In this document: positions 16,121 through 22,831 of the stretch, piece after piece
How positions within the stretch are numbered: the stretch's first letter is position 1
Layout of the letters: each line of letters starts with the position of its first letter
Assembly: GCA_964591605.1 (NCBI GenBank)
Contig: CAZQEN010000068.1
Coordinates: 1-25,661, forward strand
DNA: 25,661 nucleotides
Direction of reading: 5' to 3'
From: CAYLLT01 sp964591605
GTDB taxonomy: Bacteria; Planctomycetota; Phycisphaerae; UBA1845; PWPN01
Notes under the pieces: generated by a model
Told to the model about the DNA's origin: nothing
The model's database searches: none
The model's input: the letters and a program-made list of their open reading frames with translations, nothing else
Position numbers and translations under genes: made by a program

Positions 16121-16238
16121 GTTGCGAGTATCGAATTGCGGATGACGGACAGGAGTGTGACGACGCATTGCCGACTCCGGCAGTCCACCGGCGCACTTGC
16201 GATGTCAACTCGAAATCCGAAATCCGCCATCCGAAACT
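16121..16238. repeat. Heptanucleotide array upstream of the CpsD-like gene
   Basis: The 138-bp gap between the chain-length gene and the kinase gene is largely in a 7-bp register. The clearest part is CGAAATC CGAAATC CGCCATC CGAAACT at 16211-16238. More degenerate units precede it, starting with AGTTGCG AGTATCG AATTGCG GATGACG at 16121. It ends 10 bp before the start codon of the kinase gene, which has no clear ribosome binding site. Confidence 0.65.
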
Positions 16239-16247
16239 GGATGTGAC

Positions 16248-17093
16248 ATGGGACGCATCGCGGAAGCACTCAAGAAGGCCCAGCAGGAGCGAGCCGCCCG
16301 GCTCGAGGAGGAGGCGCGCGCCGCCGAAGCGGCCGCGGCCACGCTGCCTTCGGGCGAGCCCGGCTCCGGAGGCGTCGCGGGCGAGCCGCCGGTTCCGCGG
16401 CCGTTCCTGGGCGGGACGATCCCGCTCGTTCCGGATTCGATCAACCGGCGGGTGGTGGCCCTGCATGATCCGGCCTCGCCCATGGCCGAAAAGTTCCGCT
16501 CCCTGCGCACCCGCCTGCTGACCGGCAACCCCACGGGCGGTTCGCGCATCTATGCGGTGACCTCGAGCCTGCCGCGCGAAGGCAAGACGGTGACGACGGC
16601 CAACCTGGGCTTCAGCCTGGCCGAGCTCAAGCATCTGCGGATCGCGGTGGTCGATGCGGACCTCCGGGGCCGCGGGCTCAGCCGCCTCACGGGCGCGGCG
16701 GACCGACCGGGTCTCTGTGAGGTTCTTCGAGGGGAGCGGACGCTGGCCGACGTATGCGTTCCGGCGGTGCGCTCGAATCTGTATCTCGTGCCCGCCGGGA
16801 ATCCGGGAGACGCCGGGCCGAGCGATCTGCTGGTCGGCGCCCGCGCCAGCAGCCTGTTCCGGGAGATCGCGGAACGATTCCACTACAGCCTGATCGATAC
16901 GCCCGCGGCGACGACGGTCGCCGACATCGGGCTGGTGGCGCCGCTGTGCCACTCGGTGCTGCTGGTGGCGCGCATGCATGCGACCCCCGAGCCCGTCCTG
17001 CGCCGGTGTATCAACATGCTTCAGGCCAATCAGGTGACGGTCACGGGCTGCGTGCTGACCGGCTGCGCCGAGGAAGAGCCGCACGACGTCTGA
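16248..17093 (+). CDS. CpsD/CapB-type ATPase (BY-kinase-like), XrtA-associated type
   Basis: A 281-aa cytoplasmic P-loop ATPase of the bacterial tyrosine kinase/CpsD family. The start MGRIAEALKKAQQER is the normal family N-terminus. A low-complexity Ala/Glu/Pro linker follows (20-52), then EKFRSLRTRL (81-90), Walker A SSLPREGKTVTTANL (106-120), Walker A' VVDADLRGRGL (134-144) and Walker B SLIDTPAATTVADIGL (214-229). It should interact with the upstream chain-length protein and couple ATP hydrolysis or phosphorylation to polymer length. Oddity: the usual C-terminal tyrosine cluster is missing; the protein ends TGCAEEEPHDV and has only three tyrosines in total (102, 179, 213). Autophosphorylation in the usual way is therefore doubtful. 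The ATG is preceded by a heptad repeat array rather than a recognisable Shine-Dalgarno. Confidence 0.9.
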   Translation: MGRIAEALKKAQQERAARLEEEARAAEAAAATLPSGEPGSGGVAGEPPVPRPFLGGTIPLVPDSINRRVVALHDPASPMAEKFRSLRTRLLTGNPTGGSRIYAVTSSLPREGKTVTTANLGFSLAELKHLRIAVVDADLRGRGLSRLTGAADRPGLCEVLRGERTLADVCVPAVRSNLYLVPAGNPGDAGPSDLLVGARASSLFREIAERFHYSLIDTPAATTVADIGLVAPLCHSVLLVARMHATPEPVLRRCINMLQANQVTVTGCVLTGCAEEEPHDV

Positions 17094-17194
17094 GACGCCG
17101 CCGATGGCGGTCTGCGGACCGGGCGCCGGGCGGTCAGGACGCACCGGGGATCTGCCCCGCGCCAGTCGCAGGGGGACGAGGATCGATCGAAGGC

Positions 17195-18292
17195 ATGGGA
17201 CAGAGAGACGCAACCGGAATGTCGTTGACGGTTCGAGAACTGGGTTCCTCCGATGAAGCCGCATGGGAAAGCTACGTGGCGGGCCACGCCCGGGGCACGT
17301 TGTTTCATTCCCTCACCTGGCGGGACGCGGTGCAGGAGGCGTTTGGCCATGAGGGGCACTACCTGTGCGCCTGGCGGGGAGATCAACTGGCCGGCGTGTT
17401 TCCGCTGACGCGGGTGAACAGCCGTCTGGCCGGCAACATCCTGGTGAGCGTCCCGTATGCGGTGTACGGCGGCGCGCTGGCCGACGACCGGGAGGCCCTC
17501 GTCGCGCTGCTGAATGCGTCCAGAGAGCTCGCGATCGAGGTGAAGGCGCAATGGATCGATATCCGCAGCCGCGAGATGCAGTGGTCCGAGCTGCCGGTGG
17601 TCAGGCGCTACGTCACTTTTCAGAAGGCGTTGCCCGCCTCCGCGGATGAGGTGCTGGGGCATCTGCCGCGCAAGGCCCGGGCGGCGGCCCGCGCCGCCCG
17701 CGAGAAGTACGGGCTGATCGCGGAGTTCGACGTGCAGCACCTGGAGGAAGTGTGGCGTCTTTACAGCCTGAACATGCGCCGCCTGGCCTCGCCGAACTAC
17801 CCGGCGCGGTTCTTCCGGGCGCTGATCGAACGGACGGGCTCGGCTGGCGTCTATCCCCGCCGGGTGGATGCCCCCGCGCACGTGGTGCAGCTCGTCCGGC
17901 ACCGCGGGCGGCCGATCGCCGGGCTGATCAGCTTCCTGTACCGCGGCACGCTGATGCCCTATTTCTCCGGCTGCGACGATCGCTTTCAGAAGTATCACCC
18001 GAACAACTTCCTGTACCTGACGGCCATGGAGGAGGGGGTGCGCCTGGGCGCCGGGACGTTCGACTTCGGGCGGACGCGCATCGACAACCAGGGTCCGTAC
18101 GACTTCAAGCGCTTCCAGGGTTTCGAGCCGACGCCGCTGCATTACCAGTATTACGTACCCGAGGGGGGCAGAGCCCCCGACCTGCACCCGGGGAACCCCC
18201 GGGTGTCTCTGGCCCGCCGGATCTGGCCGCGGCTGCCGCTGGCGGTGACCCGGCCGCTGGGGGCGTGGATCTCGAAATCGATTCCAGGGTGA
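17195..18292 (+). CDS. FemAB-like acyl/peptidyl transferase, XrtA-associated type
   Basis: A 365-aa FemAB-family protein (double GNAT fold), of the kind found in XrtA/PEP-CTERM exopolysaccharide loci. ATG at 17195 is chosen because AGGA lies about 12 nt upstream; ATG at 17219 (MSLTVRELGSSDEAAWESYV) is an equally plausible start and matches family N-termini better. Visible motifs: GTLFHSLTWRDAVQEAFGH near the N-terminus; GRPIAGLISFLYRGTLMPYF and GCDDRFQKYHPNNFLYLTAM in the second half; and the C-terminal signature FDFGRTRIDNQGPYDFKRFQ followed by GFEPTPLHYQYY. FemAB enzymes transfer aminoacyl groups; the substrate in polysaccharide loci is not established and is not shown here. It lies 101 bp after the kinase gene. 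The 3' end carries two tight DNA palindromes (18164-18205) within the coding sequence. Confidence 0.88.
   Translation: MGQRDATGMSLTVRELGSSDEAAWESYVAGHARGTLFHSLTWRDAVQEAFGHEGHYLCAWRGDQLAGVFPLTRVNSRLAGNILVSVPYAVYGGALADDREALVALLNASRELAIEVKAQWIDIRSREMQWSELPVVRRYVTFQKALPASADEVLGHLPRKARAAARAAREKYGLIAEFDVQHLEEVWRLYSLNMRRLASPNYPARFFRALIERTGSAGVYPRRVDAPAHVVQLVRHRGRPIAGLISFLYRGTLMPYFSGCDDRFQKYHPNNFLYLTAMEEGVRLGAGTFDFGRTRIDNQGPYDFKRFQGFEPTPLHYQYYVPEGGRAPDLHPGNPRVSLARRIWPRLPLAVTRPLGAWISKSIPG
18164..18205. repeat. Pair of perfect palindromes with 3-nt loops inside the FemAB-like gene
   Basis: GGGGGC (18164-18169), AGA, GCCCCC (18173-18178) is followed six bases later by CACCCGGGG (18185-18193), AAC, CCCCGGGTG (18197-18205). 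Both are perfect inverted repeats with 3-nt loops. They are translated in frame as part of EGGRAPDLHPGNPRV. Confidence 0.7.
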
Positions 18293-18339
18293 CCAGGCGG
18301 TTTCCAATTGTCGATTGAAGAAGGATCGGCGCGAGCATT

Positions 18340-18381
18340 CGGAACCGGAAACTGACGATCGGCAACGGGCGATCGGACACA
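18340..18381. repeat. Degenerate heptanucleotide array before the first glycosyltransferase gene
   Basis: Units in a 7-bp register: CGGAACC GGAAACT GACGATC GGCAACG GGCGATC GGACACA. The units resemble the GGCAATC family seen perfectly repeated at 19635-19669. The array ends 3 bp before the ATG at 18385, and no Shine-Dalgarno is present. Confidence 0.45.
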
Positions 18382-18384
18382 ACC

Positions 18385-19689
18385 ATGAAGCTGCTGATGC
18401 TTATCCATCGCCTGCCCTTTCCCGCGGACCGCGGGGCCAAGCTGCGCGCCGCCCTGGAGTTGGGGTGGCTGGCCCGGCGGCACGAGGTCTGGTGCGCGGG
18501 CCTGTGGGAGCGGGAGGACGCCCGCGGCCAGGCGGGCCGGGCCTGCCTGAGCGAGATGAAGCCGATGTGCCGCGGTCTGGCCGCCGTGCCCCTGGCTCGG
18601 GGTCTGGCGGGATGGCGGGCGGCCCGATCGCTCCTGGCGGGGCGGTCGGCGACGGAGGGGTATTTCGCGTCGGACCGGCTGGAGCGACAGGTGCTCGACT
18701 GGGCGCGCCGGGTTGATTTCGACGCCGTGCTGGCGTTTTCGTCGAGCATGGCGCCGCTGGCCCTGCGGGTGCCGGCGCGGCGCCGCGTGCTCGACATCGT
18801 CGATCTGGACAGTGCGAAATGGACGGAGTGTGCGGCGTCCGGCCGCGGTGTGATGCGACGTCTGCACGCCATTGAGGCGAGGCGGGTCGCGCAGGGCGAA
18901 AGGGAATGGATCGCCGCGTTTGACGCGACCGTGCTCGTGAACGAGCGCGAGGCAGCGCAGGCGCCGGCGTCGCTGAGGCCGCGACTTCACGTGATCGAGA
19001 CCGGGCACTTGACGACAGTGCAGGATCACGGCGCTCCGGCCCGGCTTTTGGACGAGCCGGTGGTGGGCTTTGTGGGCGCCATGGATTACGGCCCGAACGT
19101 CGACGGGGCATGCTGGTTCGCCGAGTCGATCTGGCCGCGGGTGCGCGGCGTTCGGTCGGACGCGCGCTGGTGGATCGTCGGGCGGTCTCCGGTGAGGGCG
19201 GTGCGAAGGCTGGCGAACCAGCCTGGCGTGGAGGTGACCGGAACCGTCCCTTCGGTGGAGCCGTACGTCGAGCGCATGCGGGTGCACGTCGCGCCGCTGC
19301 GGATCGCCCGCGGGGTGCAGACCAAGGTTGTCGCCGCGATGGCCGCGGGGCGGCCCTGCGTGGTGACGCCGTGCGTGGCAGAGGGGATTGGAGCCTCGCC
19401 GGGACGCGACTATCTCGTGGCAGATTCTCCGGCCTCTTTCGCCGACGCGGTCGTTGCCCTTCTGGCCGACCGGCGACTGGCGGAAGAGGTCGCGGAGAGG
19501 GGCCGGTCATTCGTGCAGCAGCGCTTCGCGCCTGAGCCGGGGCTGCGGCGGTTGGAGGGGCTTCTGCTGGGAAACGAGGACCCGGACGCAGACCGGATGT
19601 CCGAGCTCCGATTTCCAGCTGCCGAGTTGCACGCGGCAATCGGCAATCGGCAACCGGCAATCGGCAATCGCCTGGGGGGGCTTTCGTGA
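18385..19689 (+). CDS. GT4-type glycosyltransferase, XrtA/PEP-CTERM locus type
   Basis: A 434-aa GT-B fold glycosyltransferase. Its start, MKLLMLIHRLPFPADRGAKL, is the hallmark of the sugar transferase subfamily linked to exosortase/EpsH1 loci. Other motifs are DIVDLDSAKW (about 139-148), VVGFVGAMDYGPNVDGACWF (about 230) and the donor-binding loop ARGVQTKVVAAMAAGRPCVVTP (about 308-329). Oddity: the second Glu of the GT4 EX7E motif, normally present in KVLEAMA, is Ala317 here (KVVAAMA), so activity or donor binding may be altered. The C-terminal tail from about residue 417 (AAIGNRQPAIGNR) is encoded by a heptanucleotide repeat and is probably not part of the fold. The stop overlaps the next gene by 4 nt. 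It acts at the cytoplasmic face of the inner membrane; acceptor and sugar are unknown. Confidence 0.88.
   Translation: MKLLMLIHRLPFPADRGAKLRAALELGWLARRHEVWCAGLWEREDARGQAGRACLSEMKPMCRGLAAVPLARGLAGWRAARSLLAGRSATEGYFASDRLERQVLDWARRVDFDAVLAFSSSMAPLALRVPARRRVLDIVDLDSAKWTECAASGRGVMRRLHAIEARRVAQGEREWIAAFDATVLVNEREAAQAPASLRPRLHVIETGHLTTVQDHGAPARLLDEPVVGFVGAMDYGPNVDGACWFAESIWPRVRGVRSDARWWIVGRSPVRAVRRLANQPGVEVTGTVPSVEPYVERMRVHVAPLRIARGVQTKVVAAMAAGRPCVVTPCVAEGIGASPGRDYLVADSPASFADAVVALLADRRLAEEVAERGRSFVQQRFAPEPGLRRLEGLLLGNEDPDADRMSELRFPAAELHAAIGNRQPAIGNRLGGLS
19635..19669. repeat. Perfect heptanucleotide array (GGCAATC)x5
   Basis: Five consecutive 7-bp units, GGCAATC GGCAATC GGCAACC GGCAATC GGCAATC, with one substitution. 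It lies inside the last 20 codons of the upstream glycosyltransferase gene and 16 bp before the start of the next one. Confidence 0.9.
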
Positions 19690-20969
19690 TCGCGGGCCGA
19701 AACATCATCTGCTTTGCCAGCGGGTGGCACTATCATCCGACCAGCAAGCACCATGTGATGCGCCAGCTTGCCGCGGGCAATCACATCATCTGGGTGAACT
19801 GGCACGCCTCGCGCTGTCCGCGTCCGGGCCTGGCCGACCTGCGCTCGATGCTGGCCCGACTTGGCGAGATCCGCCGCGGGCCGACCGAGGTGTCGGATTC
19901 GATGACGGTGCTCACGCCGCCGCAACTGCCTCTGCCCGGTTCGTCCCTGGCCCGCCGGATGAACGTCGGCTGGGTTCAGTCGGCCATCCAGCGCGTGTTG
20001 ACCCGCCTGCCGCAGCGGCCGGTGCAGATCTGGAGCTTCGCCCCCGACGTGGCCGATCTGGTCGGATGCTTCAACGAAGAGCTGGTGCTTTATTACTGCG
20101 TCGACGCGTTCGGCCAGTTTCCCGGCTACAACCCCCGGCTGATCGAGTGCCGCGAGCGCGAACTGCTCGAACGCAGTGACGTGGTGATCACCACGTCGCC
20201 GCCGCTCTATCAGTCGCACCGGACGACGCACCCCAACGTGCATTTCGTGCAGCACGGCGTGGACCACGCGCACCTGGCGCGGGCGGTGCACGAAGATCTG
20301 CCGGTGCCGCCGGAACTGCGGGACCTGCCCCGCCCGATCTACGGATTCGTCGGGATGATCGGCGAATGGGTGGATCTGTCGCTGGTGGCGGATCTGGCGG
20401 AGCGGCATCCGCACGCATCGATCGTGCTGATCGGACCGGAGACCGCCGGCCGCGGCGAGTGCGGGCAGTCGATCAACGTCCGCTGGCCGGGGCCGCGCGA
20501 TCATGAGCTGCTGCCGCAGTATCTGCGCCACTTCGACGTGGGCCTGATTCCCTTCCGGCACGTGCCGCTGACCCACAATGCCAACCCGATCAAGCTCTAC
20601 GAGTATCTGGCGGCGGGGGTGCCCACGGTGAGCACCACCCTGCCGGCGATCGAAGCGGCGCGGGGGTCCGTGTGGCTGGCCGACGACGGACTGGCCATGG
20701 CCCAGGCGTGCGAGGAGGCCGTGCAGGCGAACCATCCCCGCCAGCGGCTTGCCCGGTCGAATTCGATGCTGCCGCATTCGTGGACCTCGCGCCTCGAGCA
20801 GATCAGCGGGATCGTCCATGAAACGATTGAAGCCAAACGGGACACTTCGGACGTGAGACGTGAGACGTTAGACGTGAGACGGGAAGCGGGCGGGGCCAGG
20901 CCGGGAATACGTGAACCCCACGTCTCACTTCTCACTTCTGACTTCTCACGTCAAACAGACGCGTCGTAA
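19686..20969 (+). CDS. GT4-type glycosyltransferase (TuaH-like)
   Basis: A 427-aa GT-B glycosyltransferase. It starts at GTG 19686 in a GTGA overlap with the preceding stop, with a G-run (19674-19680) 5 nt upstream acting as the likely ribosome binding site. The N-terminal half contains IICFASGWHYHPTSKHHVM and IWSFAPDVADLV; the middle has YYCVDAFGQFPGY and ITTSPPLYQSH; the C-terminal half has YGFVGMIGEWVDLSLVADLA (about 220) and the donor motif NPIKLYEYLAAGVPTVST (about 299-316), with the conserved Glu intact. This pattern resembles TuaH-like teichuronic acid/exopolysaccharide glycosyltransferases. The natural domain appears to end near IVHETIEAKR (residue about 385); the last 40 residues (including SDVRRETLDVRRE and HVSLLTSDFS) are translated heptad repeats. 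The sugar donor is unknown. Confidence 0.88.
   Translation: MIAGRNIICFASGWHYHPTSKHHVMRQLAAGNHIIWVNWHASRCPRPGLADLRSMLARLGEIRRGPTEVSDSMTVLTPPQLPLPGSSLARRMNVGWVQSAIQRVLTRLPQRPVQIWSFAPDVADLVGCFNEELVLYYCVDAFGQFPGYNPRLIECRERELLERSDVVITTSPPLYQSHRTTHPNVHFVQHGVDHAHLARAVHEDLPVPPELRDLPRPIYGFVGMIGEWVDLSLVADLAERHPHASIVLIGPETAGRGECGQSINVRWPGPRDHELLPQYLRHFDVGLIPFRHVPLTHNANPIKLYEYLAAGVPTVSTTLPAIEAARGSVWLADDGLAMAQACEEAVQANHPRQRLARSNSMLPHSWTSRLEQISGIVHETIEAKRDTSDVRRETLDVRREAGGARPGIREPHVSLLTSDFSRQTDAS
20839..20880. repeat. Heptanucleotide array (GTGAGAC family), first arm
   Basis: Units GTGAGAC GTGAGAC GTTAGAC GTGAGAC at 20853-20880, preceded by two degenerate units GGGACAC TTCGGAC at 20839-20852. It is inside the 3' end of the glycosyltransferase gene and pairs with an inverted array at 20919-20953. 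Confidence 0.85.
20919..20953. repeat. Inverted heptanucleotide array (CACTTCT/CACGTCT), second arm
   Basis: Five units, CACGTCT CACTTCT CACTTCT GACTTCT CACGTCA. The reverse complement of CACGTCT is a rotation of GTGAGAC, so this array is an inverted relative of the one at 20853-20880. Comparing 29 positions, 24 can pair, giving a long imperfect stem with a loop of about 40 nt ahead of the permease gene. Confidence 0.85.
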
Positions 20970-20987
20970 TGGAGACATGGCGCACGA

Positions 20988-21788
20988 ATGAAAGAGCTCT
21001 GGGCCTACCGCGAACTCCTGATTCAGCTCGTGCGGCGCGAGATCGTCGTGCGCTACCGGCACTCGCTGCTGGGCATCGCGTGGGCCCTGCTGACGCCGCT
21101 GGGGATGATGCTGCTCTTCACGTTTGTGTTCACGCGGGCGGTCTCGCTCGGGGCGCTGCAGTCGCTCGGCGCGCCGTACCCGCTGTTCGTCTACCTGGGC
21201 GTGCTGCCCTGGTCGCTGCTGGCGGCGGGGCTCGGCGGCGCGGTGCAGAGCCTGGCCGCGCACCGTGATCTGGTCACCAAGGTCTACTTCCCGCAGCAGA
21301 TTCTGCCGCTGACCAGCATCGCCAGCGCGTTTTTCGATTTCTGCGTGGCCTCGGTGGTGCTCGTGGGGCTGATCGCCTGGTGCCAGGCCACCTCTTCATG
21401 GAAGTTCCAGCCGAGCCCGGCCCTGGGCCTGCTGCCGCTCGTCGTCGGGATCCAGCTCCTGTTCATGACCGGGCTGGGCCTGTGGCTGGCCCTGGCGAAC
21501 CTGTGGTTCCGCGATGTGAAGTACCTGTTCGCGGTCGGGATCCAGATGTGGATGTTCCTGACGAACGTGCTCTATCCGCTTCCGACGGCCGGATCGGAGG
21601 CGCTGCGCGTGCTGGTGGCGGTGAATCCGATGGTCCCGATCATCTCCGCCTACCGGAGCATCGTGCTGGAAGGGGTGTATCCGGCTGCCGGTCCGCTGAC
21701 CGCCGCCGCCGTGGGCTCCGGGGTGCTCACGGCCACGGCCTGGGCGGCGTACCGCGCGCTCGAGGGGCGATTTGCCGAACGGGCGTGA
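20988..21788 (+). CDS. wzm: ABC-2 type polysaccharide exporter permease (Wzm/TagG-like)
   Basis: A 266-aa inner-membrane permease with about six hydrophobic segments, the standard size for Wzm/TagG/KpsM proteins. The N-terminal amphipathic stretch ELLIQLVRREIVVRYRHSLL before TM1 is highly typical, followed by GIAWALLTPLGMMLLFTFVF (TM1). Other family-like parts are VKYLFAVGIQMWMFLTNVLY and the end segment NPMVPIISAYRSIVL. It should form the channel for moving lipid-linked glycan across the inner membrane, energised by the Wzt-like ATPase at 22832. The ATG at 20988 has GGAG at 20971-20974 at a long 13-nt spacing. Heptad repeats of the same GTGAGAC family lie just before and just after this gene. 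Confidence 0.92.
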   Translation: MKELWAYRELLIQLVRREIVVRYRHSLLGIAWALLTPLGMMLLFTFVFTRAVSLGALQSLGAPYPLFVYLGVLPWSLLAAGLGGAVQSLAAHRDLVTKVYFPQQILPLTSIASAFFDFCVASVVLVGLIAWCQATSSWKFQPSPALGLLPLVVGIQLLFMTGLGLWLALANLWFRDVKYLFAVGIQMWMFLTNVLYPLPTAGSEALRVLVAVNPMVPIISAYRSIVLEGVYPAAGPLTAAAVGSGVLTATAWAAYRALEGRFAERA

Positions 21789-21819
21789 GACATGGGACGT
21801 GAGACGTGAGACGTAAGAT
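21785..21819. repeat. Heptanucleotide array (GTGAGAC family) after the permease gene
   Basis: Units GTGAGAC ATGGGAC GTGAGAC GTGAGAC GTAAGAT. The first unit contains the permease stop codon TGA (21786-21788). It is the same family and orientation as the array at 20853-20880 on the other side of the permease gene. Confidence 0.85.
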
Positions 21820-21836
21820 CAACCAGCAACGTCTCA
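21807..21836. repeat. Inverted repeat (hairpin) before the methyltransferase gene
   Basis: TGAGACGT (21807-21814) and ACGTCTCA (21829-21836) are a perfect 8-bp inverted repeat with a 14-nt loop. Degenerate inverted heptads continue to about 21850. There is no T-run, so it is not a typical terminator. The next ribosome binding site, GGAGG at 21857-21861, remains free. Confidence 0.6.
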
Positions 21837-21866
21837 GGTCGAACTTCGCACTTTCTGGAGGCCACT

Positions 21867-22829
21867 GTGACGACACTGCTCGAAGACACGCCGGTCGATG
21901 TCGACGCCTTCGTCGATCCCGAGCGCCCGCAGAGCTGGTCGCGCCAGATGGTCGCCCTCCTGGAGGCCGGGCACTATCGCGAGGCCTACCAGGTGCTCGC
22001 CGAGAAGGTGCCGTACGTCGAGAACCAGCTCCGGCCGTTTGCGGAGCATCTGGCGGGCCGCGAGAATCACTGGACGGGCACGCACGACTGGATCGCCCGG
22101 CTGATCGATTCAGACCGGCCGCTGACCATCCTCGACGTCGGCTGCTCGATCGGATCGCACGCCATCGAGTTCGCCCGCCAGGGACACCGGACCTGCGGGA
22201 TCGACCTGCTGCCGCAGATGCTTGAGCGCGGGCGCGAGCTGGCCGCCTCGCTCGAACTCTCCTCGCGCGTGCAGCTCGTCGAGGGCGACATCCGCCACCT
22301 GGAGCGCTACTTTGACGCCGGCCAGTTCGACGCGGCCGTCGCGTGCGACATCTTCGAACACCTCGACGATGCCTCCCTGCAGAAGGTCCTGTCAGGCCTG
22401 CAGACCGTCCTGCGCCCGGGCGGCACGATCGCCATTCAGACCTCGCCGGGCCGTTACTACTACTGGTTCGAGCCCGACCGCCGCAAGCTGCTCGCCCTGC
22501 TGATCCCGCTGTGCTGGCTGCCCGACCGCCTGTTCACCGGGTACGTGCGCTGGCTGGACCGCGTCTACATCCAAGCTGTCCGCCGCGAGCCTGCCGCGTT
22601 CTACCGTCATGAGCACGGCCACGTGAACTGCATGGATCCCGTCCACCTGGCGGCCCTGCTCGAGTCGGCCGGCCTGCAGCAGGTCCGCACGTTTGCCGTG
22701 CACGCCCACCCGGGCTTCAAGGACGAGGGCTGTCTGCGGACGCCGTGGCTGCGGCGGCTCGTGGGCACCAAATCCATTGCCGCGCGGAACGTGTTCGGCC
22801 TCGCCCGGACGCGCAAGGAGGCCTCCTGA
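21867..22829 (+). CDS. SAM-dependent methyltransferase (class I)
   Basis: A 320-aa Rossmann-fold methyltransferase. GTG start at 21867, supported by GGAGG at 21857-21861 with 5-nt spacing. An N-terminal helical extension (1-80) precedes motif I ILDVGCSIGSHAIEFA (88-103); motif II is GIDLLPQMLERG (111-122), and the post-II/IV region is VEGDIRHLERY and AVACDIFEHLDD, followed by LRPGGTIAIQTSPGRYYYWF. The C-terminal half has a possible membrane-associating stretch (LLALLIPLCWLPDRLFTGYV) and a His-rich HEHGHVNCMDPVHLAALLE. Lying between the Wzm-like and Wzt-like genes, it could methylate the growing end of the glycan, as chain-terminating methyltransferases do in ABC-exported O-antigens; this is inference from context. 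Confidence 0.87.
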   Translation: MTTLLEDTPVDVDAFVDPERPQSWSRQMVALLEAGHYREAYQVLAEKVPYVENQLRPFAEHLAGRENHWTGTHDWIARLIDSDRPLTILDVGCSIGSHAIEFARQGHRTCGIDLLPQMLERGRELAASLELSSRVQLVEGDIRHLERYFDAGQFDAAVACDIFEHLDDASLQKVLSGLQTVLRPGGTIAIQTSPGRYYYWFEPDRRKLLALLIPLCWLPDRLFTGYVRWLDRVYIQAVRREPAAFYRHEHGHVNCMDPVHLAALLESAGLQQVRTFAVHAHPGFKDEGCLRTPWLRRLVGTKSIAARNVFGLARTRKEAS

Positions 22830-22831
22830 CG

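Noticed and set aside
15720..18382. Minus-strand open frames opposite the kinase and FemAB-like genes
   Set aside because: Low-complexity Arg/His/Pro translations with no motifs. The plus strand carries recognisable P-loop and FemAB motifs throughout.
20853..20953. Heptad arrays considered as a CRISPR array
   Set aside because: The units are 7 bp with no spacers between them, and no cas genes are present.
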